DNA of 64,000 nt from Ceratopteris richardii (GCA_020310875.1 CM035416.1:780556-844555); one strand, 5' to 3'. Shown: positions 42,959-56,406, numbered from the stretch's first letter. The notes: a model not told the origin generated them from the sequence alone. A program made the numbers and translations.

Positions 42959-43538
42959 TGGTGTAGCTCAGTGATGAGTAGCACCTCCTTTAATGTCAAT
43001 CCGGGAAGACATGAGGATGGTATGAAGACCTCGAGCAAGTGAAGGCACAAGTGTGTGAGTGAGAAGCACACCAACATGCACACACATACACACACACGCG
43101 CACACACGACAAGAACAAAGAGAGTAAGACAATGGAACTCTTCTATTACAAACAAGTTCTCATACAAGCTCAAAACTACAAGAAGCTAGCCCAAAAATGA
43201 GCTCTCTAGCTCTATTTATAGTTTTTGACTAGCTTTGGCCCTGTCCAGACCTAGTGTCCGGCCTAGTTAAAAATTAGGTTCCAGGGCTTATGCGAGGGCT
43301 CAAACGAGATCTAAAAAATATGAAAATTGGCAGGCAACTACTTCTAAGGCTCCTCAAGCTCGAGGACTCCTCGGCTTGTACAAAATGGAGCTACAAAAAG
43401 GTGAAACGATATTTACAAGGGTTTTTAGTGATGAGAATCACTTTTAAAATGATGTAAGGTTTGGAAAAATTTAATGGGTTGCCTTAGTGCTAGATCTGCA
43501 TGTATGCCGTACTTGCTTCTCCCCATATGATGCCAACA
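42959..43538 (-). repeat. 5' LTR of TE-B
   Basis: 580 bp; the minus strand runs TGTTGGCATC to GCTACACCA. It shares with TE-A and TE-E the U3 palindrome (43361-43373), the TATA box with inverted repeat (43199-43220) and the U5 microsatellite. Its upper edge at 43538 abuts the ORF3 codons of TE-F. The partner 3' LTR is missing. Confidence 0.85.
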
Positions 43539-46500
43539 ATGGATTATACTTGATGTATAATGGCATGTTATTCCAAGTGCATACCATCTCAGGGTAGGTT
43601 TCAAGCAGATGGATCCTCCAAGTAGGTTGATGTATATTCCCATGCATGGCACTTGCAGGGATGTCATCCGGTGCAAACTATGTCGCCGAGGTTGGTTCTT
43701 TTGTTGTGCGTTGCTTGATTTCAGCATTGTAATCTGCCATTAATACACAGAATGGAAAATAGAGATCATCGGAAGTGCCAATCCGCTTATGATGGGAGAG
43801 GTTTCTGAAGTAATCTGATTTTATGATGACTTCTTCCAGTCGTGACATAGATGCTATCTGTATTGCAACTCTCTCGTCATGGGTTGTAGCAACCTTCTCT
43901 AACCTTTGCATCCATTCAAGAGCTTCGATCTCAATCGTGTCCATTCCTTCTTCTGTTTGCTTACCTCCGGGTGCTGGCATGGGAACATATGGATCTTCAA
44001 AAGTCTCCTCCACTTCAATTGGCACTAAGTCTTCAGGTTCCGGTTCCACCAGGGGAGAGGGTTGACGCTCTTATTGAAGAACTTTACTTCGTAGTTCTTC
44101 TAGTTCTGCTCTGAGTTCTGCGACTTCTTCAGATGTGTCGGCTGCGGTTGTAACTTTGCTTGGTGACTCCTGCTGAGTTTCCAATTGCTTTAGTAGGTCA
44201 TCTCTTTCTCTTTCTAATGCTGCGTGAGCTTCCAGGAGGTCGGCCTGGGTTTCCAACACAATTTGCATATTCTCTGAGGGGATGGCCTTGAAGTTCTTTG
44301 GGTCGATTTCATGCGGGGAACCTTCCATTGCTGCTTCCAGGTTTTCTTCGTTCTGTTTCTGCAGTCTTTTATTCTCTTCGAGTGTTGCGGACATGTGCTT
44401 TCGTAGTAAGGTGAGATTGCGTCGAAGCTTGAGATTGTCTGTGATTTGAGCGTGTAACATGTCATCGAGTTTTTGTTTTTCTTCAGTATCTGACTGGGGT
44501 GGATTGGCAACTAATTGATCATGTTGTGCTTGCAATGTAGTATACTGTTGTTGTAATAGCCACTTCTCCTTCTATAAATCAATGAATCTTGCTTGGAGCG
44601 TTTCATGGTTTCTGAAGAGGCTCGTATGCTGTGTGTCTAGGTGCTGGTAATGCTGTTGTAGTTGAGACATACACTGGTACATATTATTAAATACATTATT
44701 AATAGGGGTGGATGCGGGAAAGGTGTTGAATGCAGAAAGGAAGGGAAAAGGGAATGGGAGCGTGTATGCTGTGCTTGAAAAGGGTGAAGTTGGTGGTGGG
44801 GGAATGGGAGATTGTGGACGTATGGGGGGAGGGAGAGGTGCAGAGGTGGGTGATATGTCCATGAGATCAAAAGTGGATGCAGTCGTGGGAGTGATTGTGA
44901 ACATGGGAATTGTGGGTGCTCTGATGGTGGTGAAGGTGTAAAGTGGTGTGTGTAGTTGTGAATATGACCGCCAGGAAGTGTGATCGGGGGAATGGGGTTT
45001 CTCGTGGCTACAATTAGAATTACAGTGTCAGTGGTAGTGCATACAAGAGGGGTGGTGATCGGTTGTGCAGGTTGTGTGGGTTGACTGACGGTTTGTGCTT
45101 CGGTATGGGAAGTGGACCTTGAGGCGGTGACAGTAGTGGTTTCAATAGTAGTGGGAGGTGAAGGTGGTGGAGTTGGAGGGAGAGGGGGTAAGGGGGGTGA
45201 CGGGGGTGCATTGGATGTATGGGCTTCCTCAGTGTCATGAATGGTATGAGCTGTACCCGTGGTTGTGGATGTGGTGCCCTGTGGTTCTGATACTAATACA
45301 TTCATTTATTTTCCTGATCGAGGGGGGCATCTACCGTATCGTCGCTCTGATCTTCGTGAATATGTGAGAGCAGTATGCACCATCTTAGGTACCCCCAACG
45401 CATCAGCTATAAGGTCAAGGGTTGCTCGGTATTGCTCGTCCACACCTTCCTCCTCAAGGATTTGGTTCATGAGGGCTTTTCATGCTACCAGGGACAGTTT
45501 GTGTTGTTCTTGAACTCGGTTGATGGTATCATACAGCTTTTTCAATTGCTCCATATAAGCCGGGGCACCATCAAGTTCCTGTAGAACTTCTTGCTCATAT
45601 TCCTGCTCTTCTTCGTCGGACAGTCCTTCTCGTTCCTCCTCTTGCTCCTCTTCTTCATCATCATCCACTTCGACTACTTCTGGTTGGACTGGATGGGGTT
45701 GGTCTCTGACTATTTGTTGCCCGCTTGCCTGCTCTGCCTCCACTTCTAAATTTGTAGCATTGATTTATTCTGGGTACCTCTTCATCAGTTAGATCTTCCA
45801 ATGTAAAGCCATGACGAAACTCTAAGTCGGTTTGTATAGGTGGAAACACCAGATTTGGTCCATCTGTGCTATGTCTTGGTAATCTGATAGTGAAGAGTTG
45901 CACACACCTTGGGAGCCATGGAGTTGTCTCTGGTGTCAGTGTCGCACCGCGGGCCTGTGCACAGGGCATCTGAACTACGCCTCTCATTTTCTTGGATGGA
46001 GGCCCTGCGGTGGATAGTCTACGTTGAAATTCTTGCACCCTAGTCCAAATAAGTGCCCTTTGAACTGGCACATCATATGCCAAGCATCTGTAAACAATCC
46101 TTGTGAGAGCACAACATCCATACAATACTGACTTTTGCTTCTTATACCACCGTTGATGAGCCAAGTGGATTTGGTCAATAATCCAGTGAGGCATGTTGAT
46201 TGTCAAATCGAAGGTGTCTGCTAAATATAGACTGAACCATATCTTCTTGGGTGGCATTGTGAACCTCTCTTGAGCGGGGAATGCCAAATGCTGCATGCAC
46301 ATCCGAAGATGAATGGCAATAGTAGGTGTCATTGCCACCATGTCCTTTAGTTTCGTCAGATTCCTTTTCTTCATGTTGTCGGGGACCATAGTCTCTTTCT
46401 CGGTGGGAATGTGCATGCCTTTCATGTCGAGAGCTTCCCTCACCAAGTTGTTTGTCAATTTGAACCGCTTCAGCTCATTGCCCCTTGTGAGAGATGGGAG

Positions 46501-46950
46501 GACAAAGGTGTTGTATCCCTTTTTCTCTTTGCTCGGAGTGAGGGTGCTAATCAAATACGAGCACCTTAGAAAGTCGGGCTTTGGCAATTGGGCTTTGAAG
46601 TAATTGTATAGTCCCGCCTATTTCCATATCGGTTTCAACCCTTCATTATTTTGAAGTCTCTCAAATTCCCTGGTGAAGAAGTGATACCTGCCCCAGCGCC
46701 CGTTGAACTCTATCTCTGCCTCCCACAGGTAAGTGCCTTCTCCCAAAGGTCCTGCCACCTCACTGAACCAATGTGAGTTTTTGCTGACTGGCATTGTGTG
46801 CCCCTGTGGAGGATTCTGAATCGGTATGGCATGTAATGCTCTCAATGCCACTGGGCGCTCCTTCAATTCCTCCTCAGTGGGAAGACTTTCAATGTCCACG
46901 ATTTGAGGGTTGGTGCCTGCCTGGGAACTAGGTCATGTTGTATCTGCCAT
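43539..46950 (-). pseudogene. ORF3 of TE-F, degraded
   Basis: The likely start is the ATG at 46950 (MADTT followed by TGA at 46933-46935), in frame with the conserved N-terminal region. Further stops and frameshifts lie near 46618, 45760, 45480, 44570 and 44068. Recognisable parts in order: HWF and HFFTREFE (46800-46650), PKPDFLRCSYLIS (46587), CMQHLAFPAQERFTMPP and CCALTRIVYRCLAYD (46300-46080), basic KKMRG, acidic stretch (45690-45600), Pro/Thr-rich (45305-44700), coiled coil (44660-44110) and the C-terminal region up to KYNP near 43550, where TE-B interrupts it. The middle is shorter than in TE-E. Confidence 0.8.
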
Positions 46951-47264
46951 GTTACTTCTTGCCTGCTGACTCTGTGAGAATATAGAAACATGTGTTAACA
47001 TTGTAATGGACATGATAGAAAAAATTGTTGTCCCCGTTACAACATTAACATGAGGTTAGTGAGAGGTCAGTAGGTTAATACGTGCTAGATGATCCAGTGT
47101 GCCATTAGTGGATGGATAGTCTTGTGAGCTAAATGGAAAAGTGCAGTGTAAGGGTGATGCAGTTAGTCAGTGGGAATGAATTTACAAATGGGGTCGGGGG
47201 GTTTGTTACACACTTTGGGTTGCCAAACAAACTGATTGGCTGTTGGTCTTGAGTTTGTGGAGAC
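46951..47264 (-). other. Spacer between pol region and ORF3 of TE-F
   Basis: Without a gene. On the minus strand, TATATTCTCACAG ends at 46972, 22 bases before the ORF3 ATG, with a TTAAC branch-like element upstream. This resembles a splice acceptor. Confidence 0.4.
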
Positions 47265-47673
47265 TCAGGAGGGCTTTATAAGAGTGTCTGCTTGGAGATG
47301 AGGCTTTTTAGGGACCCATTTACCAGTGATTCTGCTCGTGCTCATGGGCCAATGTGTGTTCGTGCATGTTGAATACAAGTGGGTATCGGCTGTGCGAGTG
47401 AGTGAACCATGTTGTATAGGGTGTGGTCTCGGTGTAGCTATTTGAGCCCGCAAGCAAGCCTTAGGCACCCAAATTTGTCTTGATTGTGGGCTAGCCTTCA
47501 TCGACTTCTTGGGTACCCAAATAGACTTCACCTTTCACAGGAGGATTTTTGGAGGACTTCTTATTAGTGTCGTGTCGTTGATCACTAATAGGAAGTTGAG
47601 CCAGTTGTTGTGGCTTGACCACAATAGGATGCTCGCTTTTCCATACCCACACTTGTTTTGGTGGTTGAGACAC
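47265..47673 (-). pseudogene. IWVPK-repeat region of TE-F
   Basis: The minus strand carries KQVWVWK near 47658, KSIWVPK at about 47528-47508, RQIWVPK at about 47480-47460 and GKWVPKK at about 47324-47304, split over two frames. The order and spacing resemble TE-E 24328-24681. The flanking residues have diverged while the Trp-centred motifs persist. Confidence 0.6.
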
Positions 47674-47699
47674 CGTGCGTCACATTTTCTTTGTGCCTC

Positions 47700-49810
47700 A
47701 AGCATAAGTCGTCTGCTTCTTCTGCACTTGATTCCACTTCTTAGGTTTAGGTTGACTGCATGATCATAGATCCAATCCTGACCCAAGACAAGAGGCTCAG
47801 TGAGGTCCTCATCTTGACACACTAGCACTTTAACTATCACTAATTGATCTTGAATGTAGAGGGGGAGTTCCACCTCGCCCATGCAAGGGGTTTCCACACC
47901 TCCCAATCCTATGAGATACGCTTCAATGGGATTGATACTTAAGTTCAACTTTTGACAGTCAGAAAATCTAACCGCACTAGTGGCTGCACCTGAGTCAATC
48001 AATGCCCTTACAATCCTTGCACTCTTTCCTTGTCCTATCTCTAAGGTTACAAAAGGACGTCGATCAATTATTCTATGAGAGCTAATGCCTGAAACTTCAC
48101 ACATAGCCACATGATATCCTTGAGCTGCATAGTCATCCGTCCTAGGTTGATCTCTACCCTGCCTTCTCAACTTCATCCTTCGATGCGTTCTAAAGCTTTT
48201 GCTTGCGCCTCTTCTCGAATTTGTTTTTCTTTTTCCTTGCGTTTCTTGGCAGTGTTGAGTCTATTTAGCATCTCTTCAGTCAGGGGTTCTTGATATAACT
48301 TGACTCTGCATCTGCTTATGTAATTAGGGAGAATATCGCCTTCTAAAGTGGCTAGCTATACTGCTCCACTAGTTGAAATCCTGTTGATGATCATAGGTCC
48401 ATAACCACGCTTCTCTAATTTCCTCGCATGTTGCTTCAATGTGTAGACTAAAACTAGGTCTCCTGTTTTCAAGCCCTTATCCTTCACATGTGCATCGAAA
48501 TATGCTTTTTGCCTCTTCTTGGCTGCATAAATTCTTGCTGCAGCCCTCAGTCTTGTTTCACCTAGCCGTTCAAGGTCAAAGATTCTAGATGAAAGCTCAT
48601 GGCCTGTCCACTCGTGCTCCTGAGCTACCCTCAGTGTTGGTATGAGGAAATCCAATAGTAACATTGCATTTTGGCCAAATACCATTTGAAAAGGGGTGGC
48701 TTGGAGTACCGTTTTATAGGCAACTCGGTATGCCCAAACAACATGGTGTAGCTGTTTATCCCAATCAGAGCGTTTATTATTTACCAATTTAGTCAGCACA
48801 TTGCATAGAATCTTATTTGTACTTTTGGCTTGCCCATTAGCTTGTGGATGATAGGGGGCAGACTTCTTGTGTATAACCAAGAATTCTTGGAGCAGATTTT
48901 CAATAACTTCATTCAAGAAGTGAGTCCCTCTATCACTAACTAGCTCTATAGGTAGCCCGTATCTAGTGAACACATTCTCAAACAAGAACTTAGCTGTGGT
49001 TTGAGCATCGTTCTTCATGGTGGCTTTTACCTCTACCCACTTGGTTAAATAGTCTGTGGCCACAATGATATATTCAGCATGTGAACCCTTAGCTGAGGGA
49101 TTAATAGGACCAACAAAGTCTATTCCCCACTTGGAGAATGCACGTCCACCCATCATAGGTTTCAAAGGCATCTCATCTTTACACATAGGATACTGAGTTC
49201 GGTGACAAACGTCACACCGTTTCACATAGGTATGTGCATCCATGTGAAGGGTCGGCCACCATAGTCCTGCAAACAGGATTGCCTTGATCACCCTATCTGG
49301 TCCAAAGTGTCCTCCTGCTACATCCTCGTGAGTAGTTTCCAAGATCTTAAGATATTCGCTCTCATGGACACATAATCTGAGATAACCATCTTTACCACGC
49401 TTGTATAGATTATCACCAATGAGTGAGTAATCTAGGGCTTCTTGTTCTAGACTTCTTTGTCTGGCCAATGTCATAGCTTGTGGGAATGTTTTCGTCCTCA
49501 AGAAGGCTACTAGTGGTTCACTCCAATCTGGCACTATGGTCACTTGATAAAGAGTGGCATGCTTCACGGGTGGTTTAGTGCAACGGATTGGGCATTCTTT
49601 ACACATTTTATGTACATCAGCTTCCATAGTAGGCCAATGCACTCCGAGTCTTCTCAGTGTCTGTAGGGTTCGTTGCCTCGAGTAGTGTTGCTCTAATGCA
49701 CCCACATGTGCTAATTGCAACCATTTTGCGTACTCATCCTCTTCCACACAACAAGCCGATATCCCTTGATCTGTCTGTTTGTACATACTTCCTGCCATGA
49801 TATGGTACTT
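47700..49810 (-). pseudogene. TE-F integrase and second protease-like domain
   Basis: From about 49798 the frame encodes the first zinc-module copy (AHVGALEQH, then CKECPIRC with a disturbed Cys pair), the second copy (49440-49185, AGGHFGP, RCDVC), the integrase core (GIDFVGP, VSDRGTHF) and its C-terminal domain. Glu of the catalytic triad is replaced in GQAKSTNK, where TE-E has GQAESTNK. A TAG at 48356-48358 stands where TE-E has CAG. After it come the basic linker and protease 2 (ALIDSGAATSA, Asp codon 47994-47996; LVLGQDWIYDH). The frame is lost near 47745. Confidence 0.85.
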
Positions 49811-50440
49811 CTCAGCTTTTACTATGAGTCTTCCCTTTCCTCACCACAACTTCAAAGTCGTATTCCATTAGTAAGAGAAACCATCTTACTAATCTACCTG
49901 TATTGCATGGCTTGTTTACCAAGTACAACAATGCTTGATGATCAGTAAAAAATTTAAACTTATTTGCAAGCAAATAATGTCTAAACTTCTTAACTGCATA
50001 TATCATGCCTAAACCCTCTCTCTCAATGGTGGTATAATTTCGTTCAGCTGCATTCAACAACTGTCTACTAGCATAGGCAATTGGAAGATCCATATTACCT
50101 TCGCCCGTAGGTTGCACAAGCACACATCCAATAGCATAATTGGATGCATCCACATGGACATGGAAGGGCTTATTCCAATCTGGTGTGGTCAAGATTGGTC
50201 CTGAACACAATCTCCTTTTGAGCTCATTGAAAGATTCCTCACATTCATTAGTCCACTCAAAGTTAGTCAAAAGTCCATACAGAGGCTTTGCTATGATGGC
50301 GTACATGTGTATAAAGCGTCGGTAATAGCCACAATGCCCCATGAAAGCTTGTACTTCCTTGAAATTCTTTGGCCTAGGTAACTCTGCTATGGAAGTGGAA
50401 GTTCATCCTCAGAGACATGAGGAGTTCGCAAATGGTGGGT
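49811..50440 (-). pseudogene. TE-F RT C-terminal end and RNase H, flanked by deletions
   Basis: It encodes the end of RT (ELPRPKNFKEVQAF, GHCGYYRRF) and RNase H (HVDASNYAIG, TTIEREGLGM, FFTDHQALLYLV). Upstream, the sequence jumps at about 50400-50440 from codons for MDPPFA (TE-E 19800) to the end of RT (TE-E about 20930), so more than 1 kb including the YVDD site is gone. Downstream, RKGKTH at about 49830 jumps over the ADHLSRL linker, a second deletion of about 200 bases. Confidence 0.85.
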
Positions 50441-53400
50441 CCATAATGATTGACTCTAGATCGGAGTCACTTGCATCCTCAAATGCATCAGGGCTAGGTT
50501 CACATTCTTCCAGAACCGAATCTCCCATGATTGGCTCTATTGAGAAAACTGATATGTCTTAGCCATCCTCATCACAATGGGGTGTCCATTGTTCTTCATT
50601 GATGGCTACATCCATTGTTGCTAAAATTTCTGCCCAGCCGTGAGGCTCAAATTCTTCGTCAGGAAATACTACAGGTGCATAGGCTGGGTCTTGGATTGAT
50701 CTATGTGTTTCCTTCACACCTACCTCTGTGGCTTTTGCTCTCTTCTCCTCTTCTACTGCAACTTTACACATCCACAAGTGAGTGTCTTCATGCATCCATG
50801 AGGATCCTGATCCTATGGAGTGCATAGACTCCGTGTCATCCTTGGCTCTATGGATGGGGTTCCATTGAATAGGCGCTACGTCTCTATGAGAGTAATCCTT
50901 GAGATTAACTTTGGTTGTAACACCTAGGTGTTGGAAATACAAGGAATTGGTTCCCCAATCCTGTACCACTTGCAACTGTCGCATAAATGGTCTTCCCAAA
51001 ATCATCTCATTGGCTTGGTTCTTGCTAAAGTCACAGATAGCAAATGTGTGCTCAAACTCTACACCACATGTAGTGAGAGTTATTCCTTCTAGCAAGCCTA
51101 AGGGTCTTTCTATGTGACCATCAGCCATCTGCAATTTCATCCTCGTGGGCCTGAGTGCTGGCTTGCCCCATCGCTTCCATAGGGAAGTGGTAGCAATTGC
51201 AACTCCTGCACCTGAGTCAAGAATTGGCTTGGTTGTGTATCCTTGATGGGTGATGGGAAGATAGGTGTTTCCTTCTTCACCTTCATATCTCCTATCTTGT
51301 CTAGAGGAATTTCTGGCACTGTTCTATGAGATCCTACCTGGGAACACGGTTTAGCTATCTCTGGTACCTGTTTGGCTACATGTTTCCATAGTTCTGGCCT
51401 AACTTTGAGTAACTCTCCTAAAGTGAGAGTGCACTACACCTTAGTATTCTTTACTACCTCCGTGTTCCTAGGTATGACTGAGTCTTCGTTTCGTACCATG
51501 ACCGTGGGTGCTTTCATACAAGTAGACTTAGCTTCCCATGGGCCTGTGAATTGGGGTAATTCATGTAAAGAATTAGACCCAAAGTCTAATCTCTCTTGAG
51601 ATTGTGCACTCTCCTGCTCTCCATAAATGGAGGGAATATCTTGTGGGAATTGGTCATGCGCATCATCCACAAGTTCAATGGGAGGAGGGACTTCACTCTC
51701 TTTTGCCCATTTCTCTTCTTGAATCTCTCGTAGGAATTCTGGTGTGTACCTATTCATAGAAGAAGATGCGTCTGGCTCTGTGGAGTTAGGCACATAAGCT
51801 TCCTGGGGAGGAAGGCTTACTCTTTCACTTGCCTTGCCCTTATTTGGAGGGGTGGGTTCATTTTCTGATTGTGCGATTAGCCTCTCCAATCTTTCGAGCA
51901 GTCCATCAAAGTGCAACTGCGTCTTAGCTGAACTAGAGATGTTAAAGAGGCGACTGGCTTCAAACATGGTTTGAGCCAATTCCACCATCTTAGCACAAAT
52001 TTTGGTTCGTTCAAGCTCTAGTTCCACGCTGGGGTAACACTTTTCATGATCGGTTACTTTTGGCCCTTCTTGGATTCTGGCCTGATATGCCTTAAGCATC
52101 ATGTTAAGGTCCTCGGGAGTGGGATCTGCTAGGACTGATCCTACTCTAGGGGGTGGTGGGGTTGCACGAGGCGGGTTAGAAGGTGGTGGATCAGATGGAG
52201 ATGGGAATGGCGGTGGTGGGGTAGTGTGAGAGGGAGGTTGAGATGTAAGTTCAATTATCCTGGCCCTCGTTTCTCTTAGGCTTTCCTCGAGTTCACTCAT
52301 CTTCTTTGTCCACTGTCTTTTGAGTCTTTCTCGGCTATCTCTCCAAGCTCTAGTCCGTTTCTTGGTTATGCTCTCAGTTTCACTAACCTCTGCACTCTTT
52401 CCTTGGCCTAAACTTTGGTTCTGATGCAAGGCTTGAGCTCTAGTAACCACATGCACTGGTGCAGTGGAAGCCACACTCCTTGTGGAATCTACTACTAACC
52501 CAATCACATTGATAGGAGTGATTTTTGGCATATTATTGGGATTCTTTGGGCAATCTCGTAAGAGATGCTCTTTGCCGCAATCTTGACAAAAGCCTTGTAT
52601 GGTTACTGACAGTGGTTGTGTAGGTGCAGGTATGGGACAATCATGAATGAGGTGATCTCCCTGACATCTGTAGCACGGTCCTCTAGGGAATGGGGGTCGT
52701 ACCTGCCTAGGTTGAGGTCTAGAGTTGGGGTTTGTGTACATTACATTTGCATACTCTGGCTCCCAACTAGGTTCACTGGGCTCTTCAGAGTAATATGACT
52801 TGTTATGCTCAGGTGACTGCATGTAGTAGGCCTGGGGGGTATCAATATGTGTAGAATCAAAGCTATGGTCACTGGGGTCACTCTCTGAGAGTAATGGAGT
52901 TACTGGGACTATAGTTCTATTCAAATTCTCCTCTGTAGCTGCATACTTTACAAGAATCACATTGGTTGGAGCAGGAGGTTGTTGGGATAGTACTGGTTGC
53001 GGTCTCTGCTGGGCCTGATATTGTGGTGGGTAGGTTTGTTGAGGCCTAGTATACTATTGTGGTGGGTACTGGTGCTGGTATCTTCCTTGTTGAGGGTATG
53101 GTTGTGGGTACGTTTGCCTAACTGCTTACTTATTGTAGGGGCAATCTTGCGCGGTGTGATTGGTGTACCTCCGTTCTATGGTGCAGTACTGGCTACTAGG
53201 ATTCACTTGGGGTTGAGCCATTATGGGGCATACGTTCGCCATGTGGTCACCACCGCAAGTATAGCACCTCTTTACTGGGACAAACCTTGGGATTTGTTTG
53301 CTAGTGACACCTAGTTTTTCAGCTACTTTCTCAGCGAGTTCCTCAATTGATGTGGATTGCGATGAAGAGAGGCTAGAGGCACTATCTGAATCTTTGTAGA

Positions 53401-54918
53401 TTTTGGAAAGCTCTAACTCTTCCCCTAGGTTATCCTCGATGTCGATGCACATGCGTACACACTCTTCTATAGTCCTAAGGTCCTTCAAGTACACATATGA
53501 CCTCAATTTGGTACTTAGCAATCCATCCAAGAATAAAGCCACTTGCTTGGCTGGTGTGGGTAACTCAGGGATAGGACATCTCTCTAGATATTGCCTAAAC
53601 CTTCTTCTTGCAAGTCTAACCATCTCTTGAGGGGTTTGCTTGAAGCTATGAATCAGTGAGGAAGTGTTATGCCTTATGCCACTCTTAGAGAATTCAGTGA
53701 TAAAAGCCTCTAAGAGTTGGTCTATGCTCCTGAACTGTCTCTCATTCAATGGTTGAAACCATGTAAGGGCTATGTTCCTAAGGGTTAGACCAAAGGCATT
53801 ATACTGCGTGAATAGGTCCTCAACTTGTTCAGCTCTCAAGAATTGCCTAAACTCAGCCACATGATCATATGGGTCTCCTGTGCCATCGAAGTAGTTCTTC
53901 ATGGACTTAACTAGCTCAGTCGGTCTCAAAGTCCTCGTGTGCTCTCTAGGTCTTGGTAGAAGGCATTCATCCGCATTCCTTTGGTTCCTTGGGGCTCTAA
54001 GTCCCTCAGGTTCCGCCCTATTTGTTTCCGTTCTCATTCTTTCTCTTCCCACTGGGTTGGCAAAGCTTACCTCAGGTCTATCTCTTTGAGCTCCATGAGC
54101 TTGGGATATTCCAGCTCCTGGGTGACCAAAGGACACATTCGACCTTGGGTGGGGGAAAATAAATTCACCTTTCCAAGTGTAAGCATGCCTATCATGTTCT
54201 GTAACCACAAAGATCCTCTCTGAAGCCTGATCTAAGTAGGTCACTCTGCCTGGGCTATCAAGATCTTTGAACTCATATATCATGATTGTTCCTACCTCAT
54301 TTGGCTGATCAGATTTATACCTCCAAAAGGCTTCATCAATCTCTCGGTTCAGATCTATGCTCTTATTGTCTTGGGGAATCCACTCTGGTGTGATAATCCT
54401 AGTGAGAACAGATTTGCCTCGGGGGTTCTAGGTGCTACACCCATGTTTCCTTGCTCGAGGTCACCTAAGTCCGTTTTTGGGATCACGTTTCCAAATTCGT
54501 CTGTCCTATCTGGATGACTGGTGACTACATATATGGTTCCTTCCTTGTCTAGGTATGCTCCATTTTCAAACTTGACAGCTGGGTGCTCTAGTCCAATGGA
54601 TTGGTCACGGTTTTTCATCTGGACCACAGATCTTACTAGGCCGTCCTCATAGATGCAAGCACCTAATCTGTTGGTCCTAAGGTATTCGAGTTGCATCTTG
54701 TAAGGGCCTTCTACCCTATGTAAATATGGCACTCCTGAACTTCCTGTAGGTCTCTCCATTCCCTAAGACATCTCAGACTCGCTTGTTTCAGAGCTAGGGT
54801 AGTATGAGTGATGGCTCAATTGCTGGGCCCAAGACCTAGCAGTGTAATTGACACTAGCCTCTGAAGACCTAAGACTTTGTCTATCTCTTCCTAGATGTCG
54901 TCCTGATCTAAGGTTCAT
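50441..54918 (-). pseudogene. TE-F gag and first protease
   Basis: It starts at the ATG at 54918 (MNLRSG). Lesions include a stop near 54760, a one-base frameshift near 54425, stops near 53126 and 53050, TAG at 51434-51436 (CAG in TE-E), a frameshift near 51290 and a stop at 50559. Capsid (53900-53480), three CX2CX3HX4C knuckles (about 53265, 52690, 52590), a coil (52400-52260) and a Pro-rich insert absent from TE-E (52250-52140, PPPFPSPSDPPP) can be followed. Protease 1 retains its DSGAG at about 51210 in a shifted frame, with MKLQMADGHIE and MILGRPFMRQ at 51140-50950. Confidence 0.85.
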
Positions 54919-56406
54919 ATGCTTATTTGAGTAGTCCCTATTTTTACCCAAGGTACAGCCTCATTGCCGATCAATTTGTATCAATCACTTGGTTCTTTTT
55001 TAGTTGATTATCGTGTTTATGATCTTGTCTGGTATCACGTCGTCAGGAATACTTAAGTTAGTTTCCACACTTTAAGTTGATCGTTCCACGTTAGGTCCTT
55101 TTCCTTTAAAGTTGACGATCACACACAGGTTATCTCTTGACTTGAACTTGATTTCTTAGATAGTCTTGACTTGTCTCATGCCTATCATTGCCCTGACTTA
55201 CTTCTAGCACTATTCACGTGCAGCCTAAGCTAGGAATTGACGGAGGGAGTTGAGAGTATTCCAACCTCACTTGCAGATCCCTTGCTCTTTGGTGCTTTAG
55301 AACCCGGTTCTCAAGCTTGCAAAAAGCCCTTGCTTTGGATGCCTTCAAGTGTTCTCAATGGACCTCTAAAAGTCCCAAAGTTAGCTCAAGACTTAGATTC
55401 AAAGGACACAAAAAATCACTTTCATTCATGTAAATCAAAGATCAACTGTTCTTTTGGCTTTATGGGAAACAATCCTGAAGACCCCTTAGCTTTTCTTCCC
55501 CCTGGGTATAGTTACTTCAAAATAGTCTGTCAATCGCGATTGACAGAGGTGTCCGTCGGGGCCTATCGGTCGCGATCGACACGTCAATCGCGATCGACAG
55601 TGTCAATCACGATCGATAGAGTCGGTCGTGAGTCCTGTCAATCGCGATCGATGGTGTCAATCGTGATCGACACTTTTTCCAAGATTTTCGTCGTGATTTC
55701 AGTCGATCGGGGATGTGTCCGTCACGATGGACATGTGGCAAGGGGAGTTTTGGTGTCAATCGTCAAATTTCAGTCGGTCGCGATCGACAGTGTCAATCGC
55801 CATTGACTGAATCCTACGTGGAAGTTGGTCGATCGTGAGGTCTGTCGGTCGCGATCGACAGGGTCTGTCGGTCGCGATTGACAAGGTCTGTCGATCGTGG
55901 CTGTCGATCGCGATCGACGGTGTCAATCGCGATTGATAGAAAAACACAGAATTTTTTAGTTTTGTTTAGTGATTTGAAATGTGCTCTTCATGTGTATTAA
56001 GATGGTGCAATTTGTTTTACCAAAAGGTGAAATTTTATGTCGATTGCGATCGACAGATGTCTGCGACACAGAGATAGGGCCGAGCTTTTCCATACCTGCC
56101 CAGCGTGCTAGTGGTGATGAAACAGCCAAATCCTGCAAGGAAGCTCAAAAACATGCAAAAACAATGCACACAAATCGCTCTCTTGCTCTCTCTCTCAAGT
56201 GGAATGAGGGAAATGGAGGGGAGAAGGTGATATGATAAAAAACTGAGGTTTTCGCAATGATGGAGATGGAGATAGAATATGGTGAGGATGATGAGGGTGA
56301 TGATGAAGATGAAGTAAAAAGAGGAAAATAAGGAAAAGTAAAGAATTTACCTACAACACCAACATCACAACTCTACATCTTACCATCACACGCTCGTCCT
56401 CAAAGC
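54919..56406 (-). other. Leader of TE-F
   Basis: About 1.5 kb between primer site and gag, with the tandem array at 55528-55946 and a GATGATGAGGGTGATGA run near 56285-56312. I see no gene in it. Confidence 0.75.
55528..55946 (-). repeat. TCAATCGCGATCGACA tandem array in the TE-F leader
   Basis: Imperfect units of 15-25 bases such as GTCAATCGCGATCGACAG and GTCGGTCGCGATCGACAG; a lone unit lies near 56040. Most contain TCGCGAT, and many contain the palindrome CGATCG. It occupies the same place as the TE-B and TE-E arrays but has a different unit. Confidence 0.85.

Larger units (their letters stand above)
1337..43538 (-). mobile_element. TE-B: TE-E-family element split by TE-C and TE-D
   Basis: Three minus-strand pieces make one partial element. 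43538-40380 holds the 5' LTR, primer site, leader and gag start. 10320-9797 holds the gag capsid region. 2666-1337 holds the rest of gag with zinc knuckles. The pieces join in reading order when TE-D (10321-40379, with TE-E inside it) and TE-C (2667-9796) are removed. The uninterrupted TE-F gag at 54918-51434 serves as a map. Protease, RT, integrase, ORF3 and the 3' LTR are absent because the element ends at 1337 against TE-A. Its 5' LTR lies inside ORF3 of TE-F. Confidence 0.85.

Noticed and set aside
55237..55806. Plus-strand frame over the TE-F leader
   Set aside because: It runs from non-coding leader into the tandem array. Composition and position give no support for a gene.
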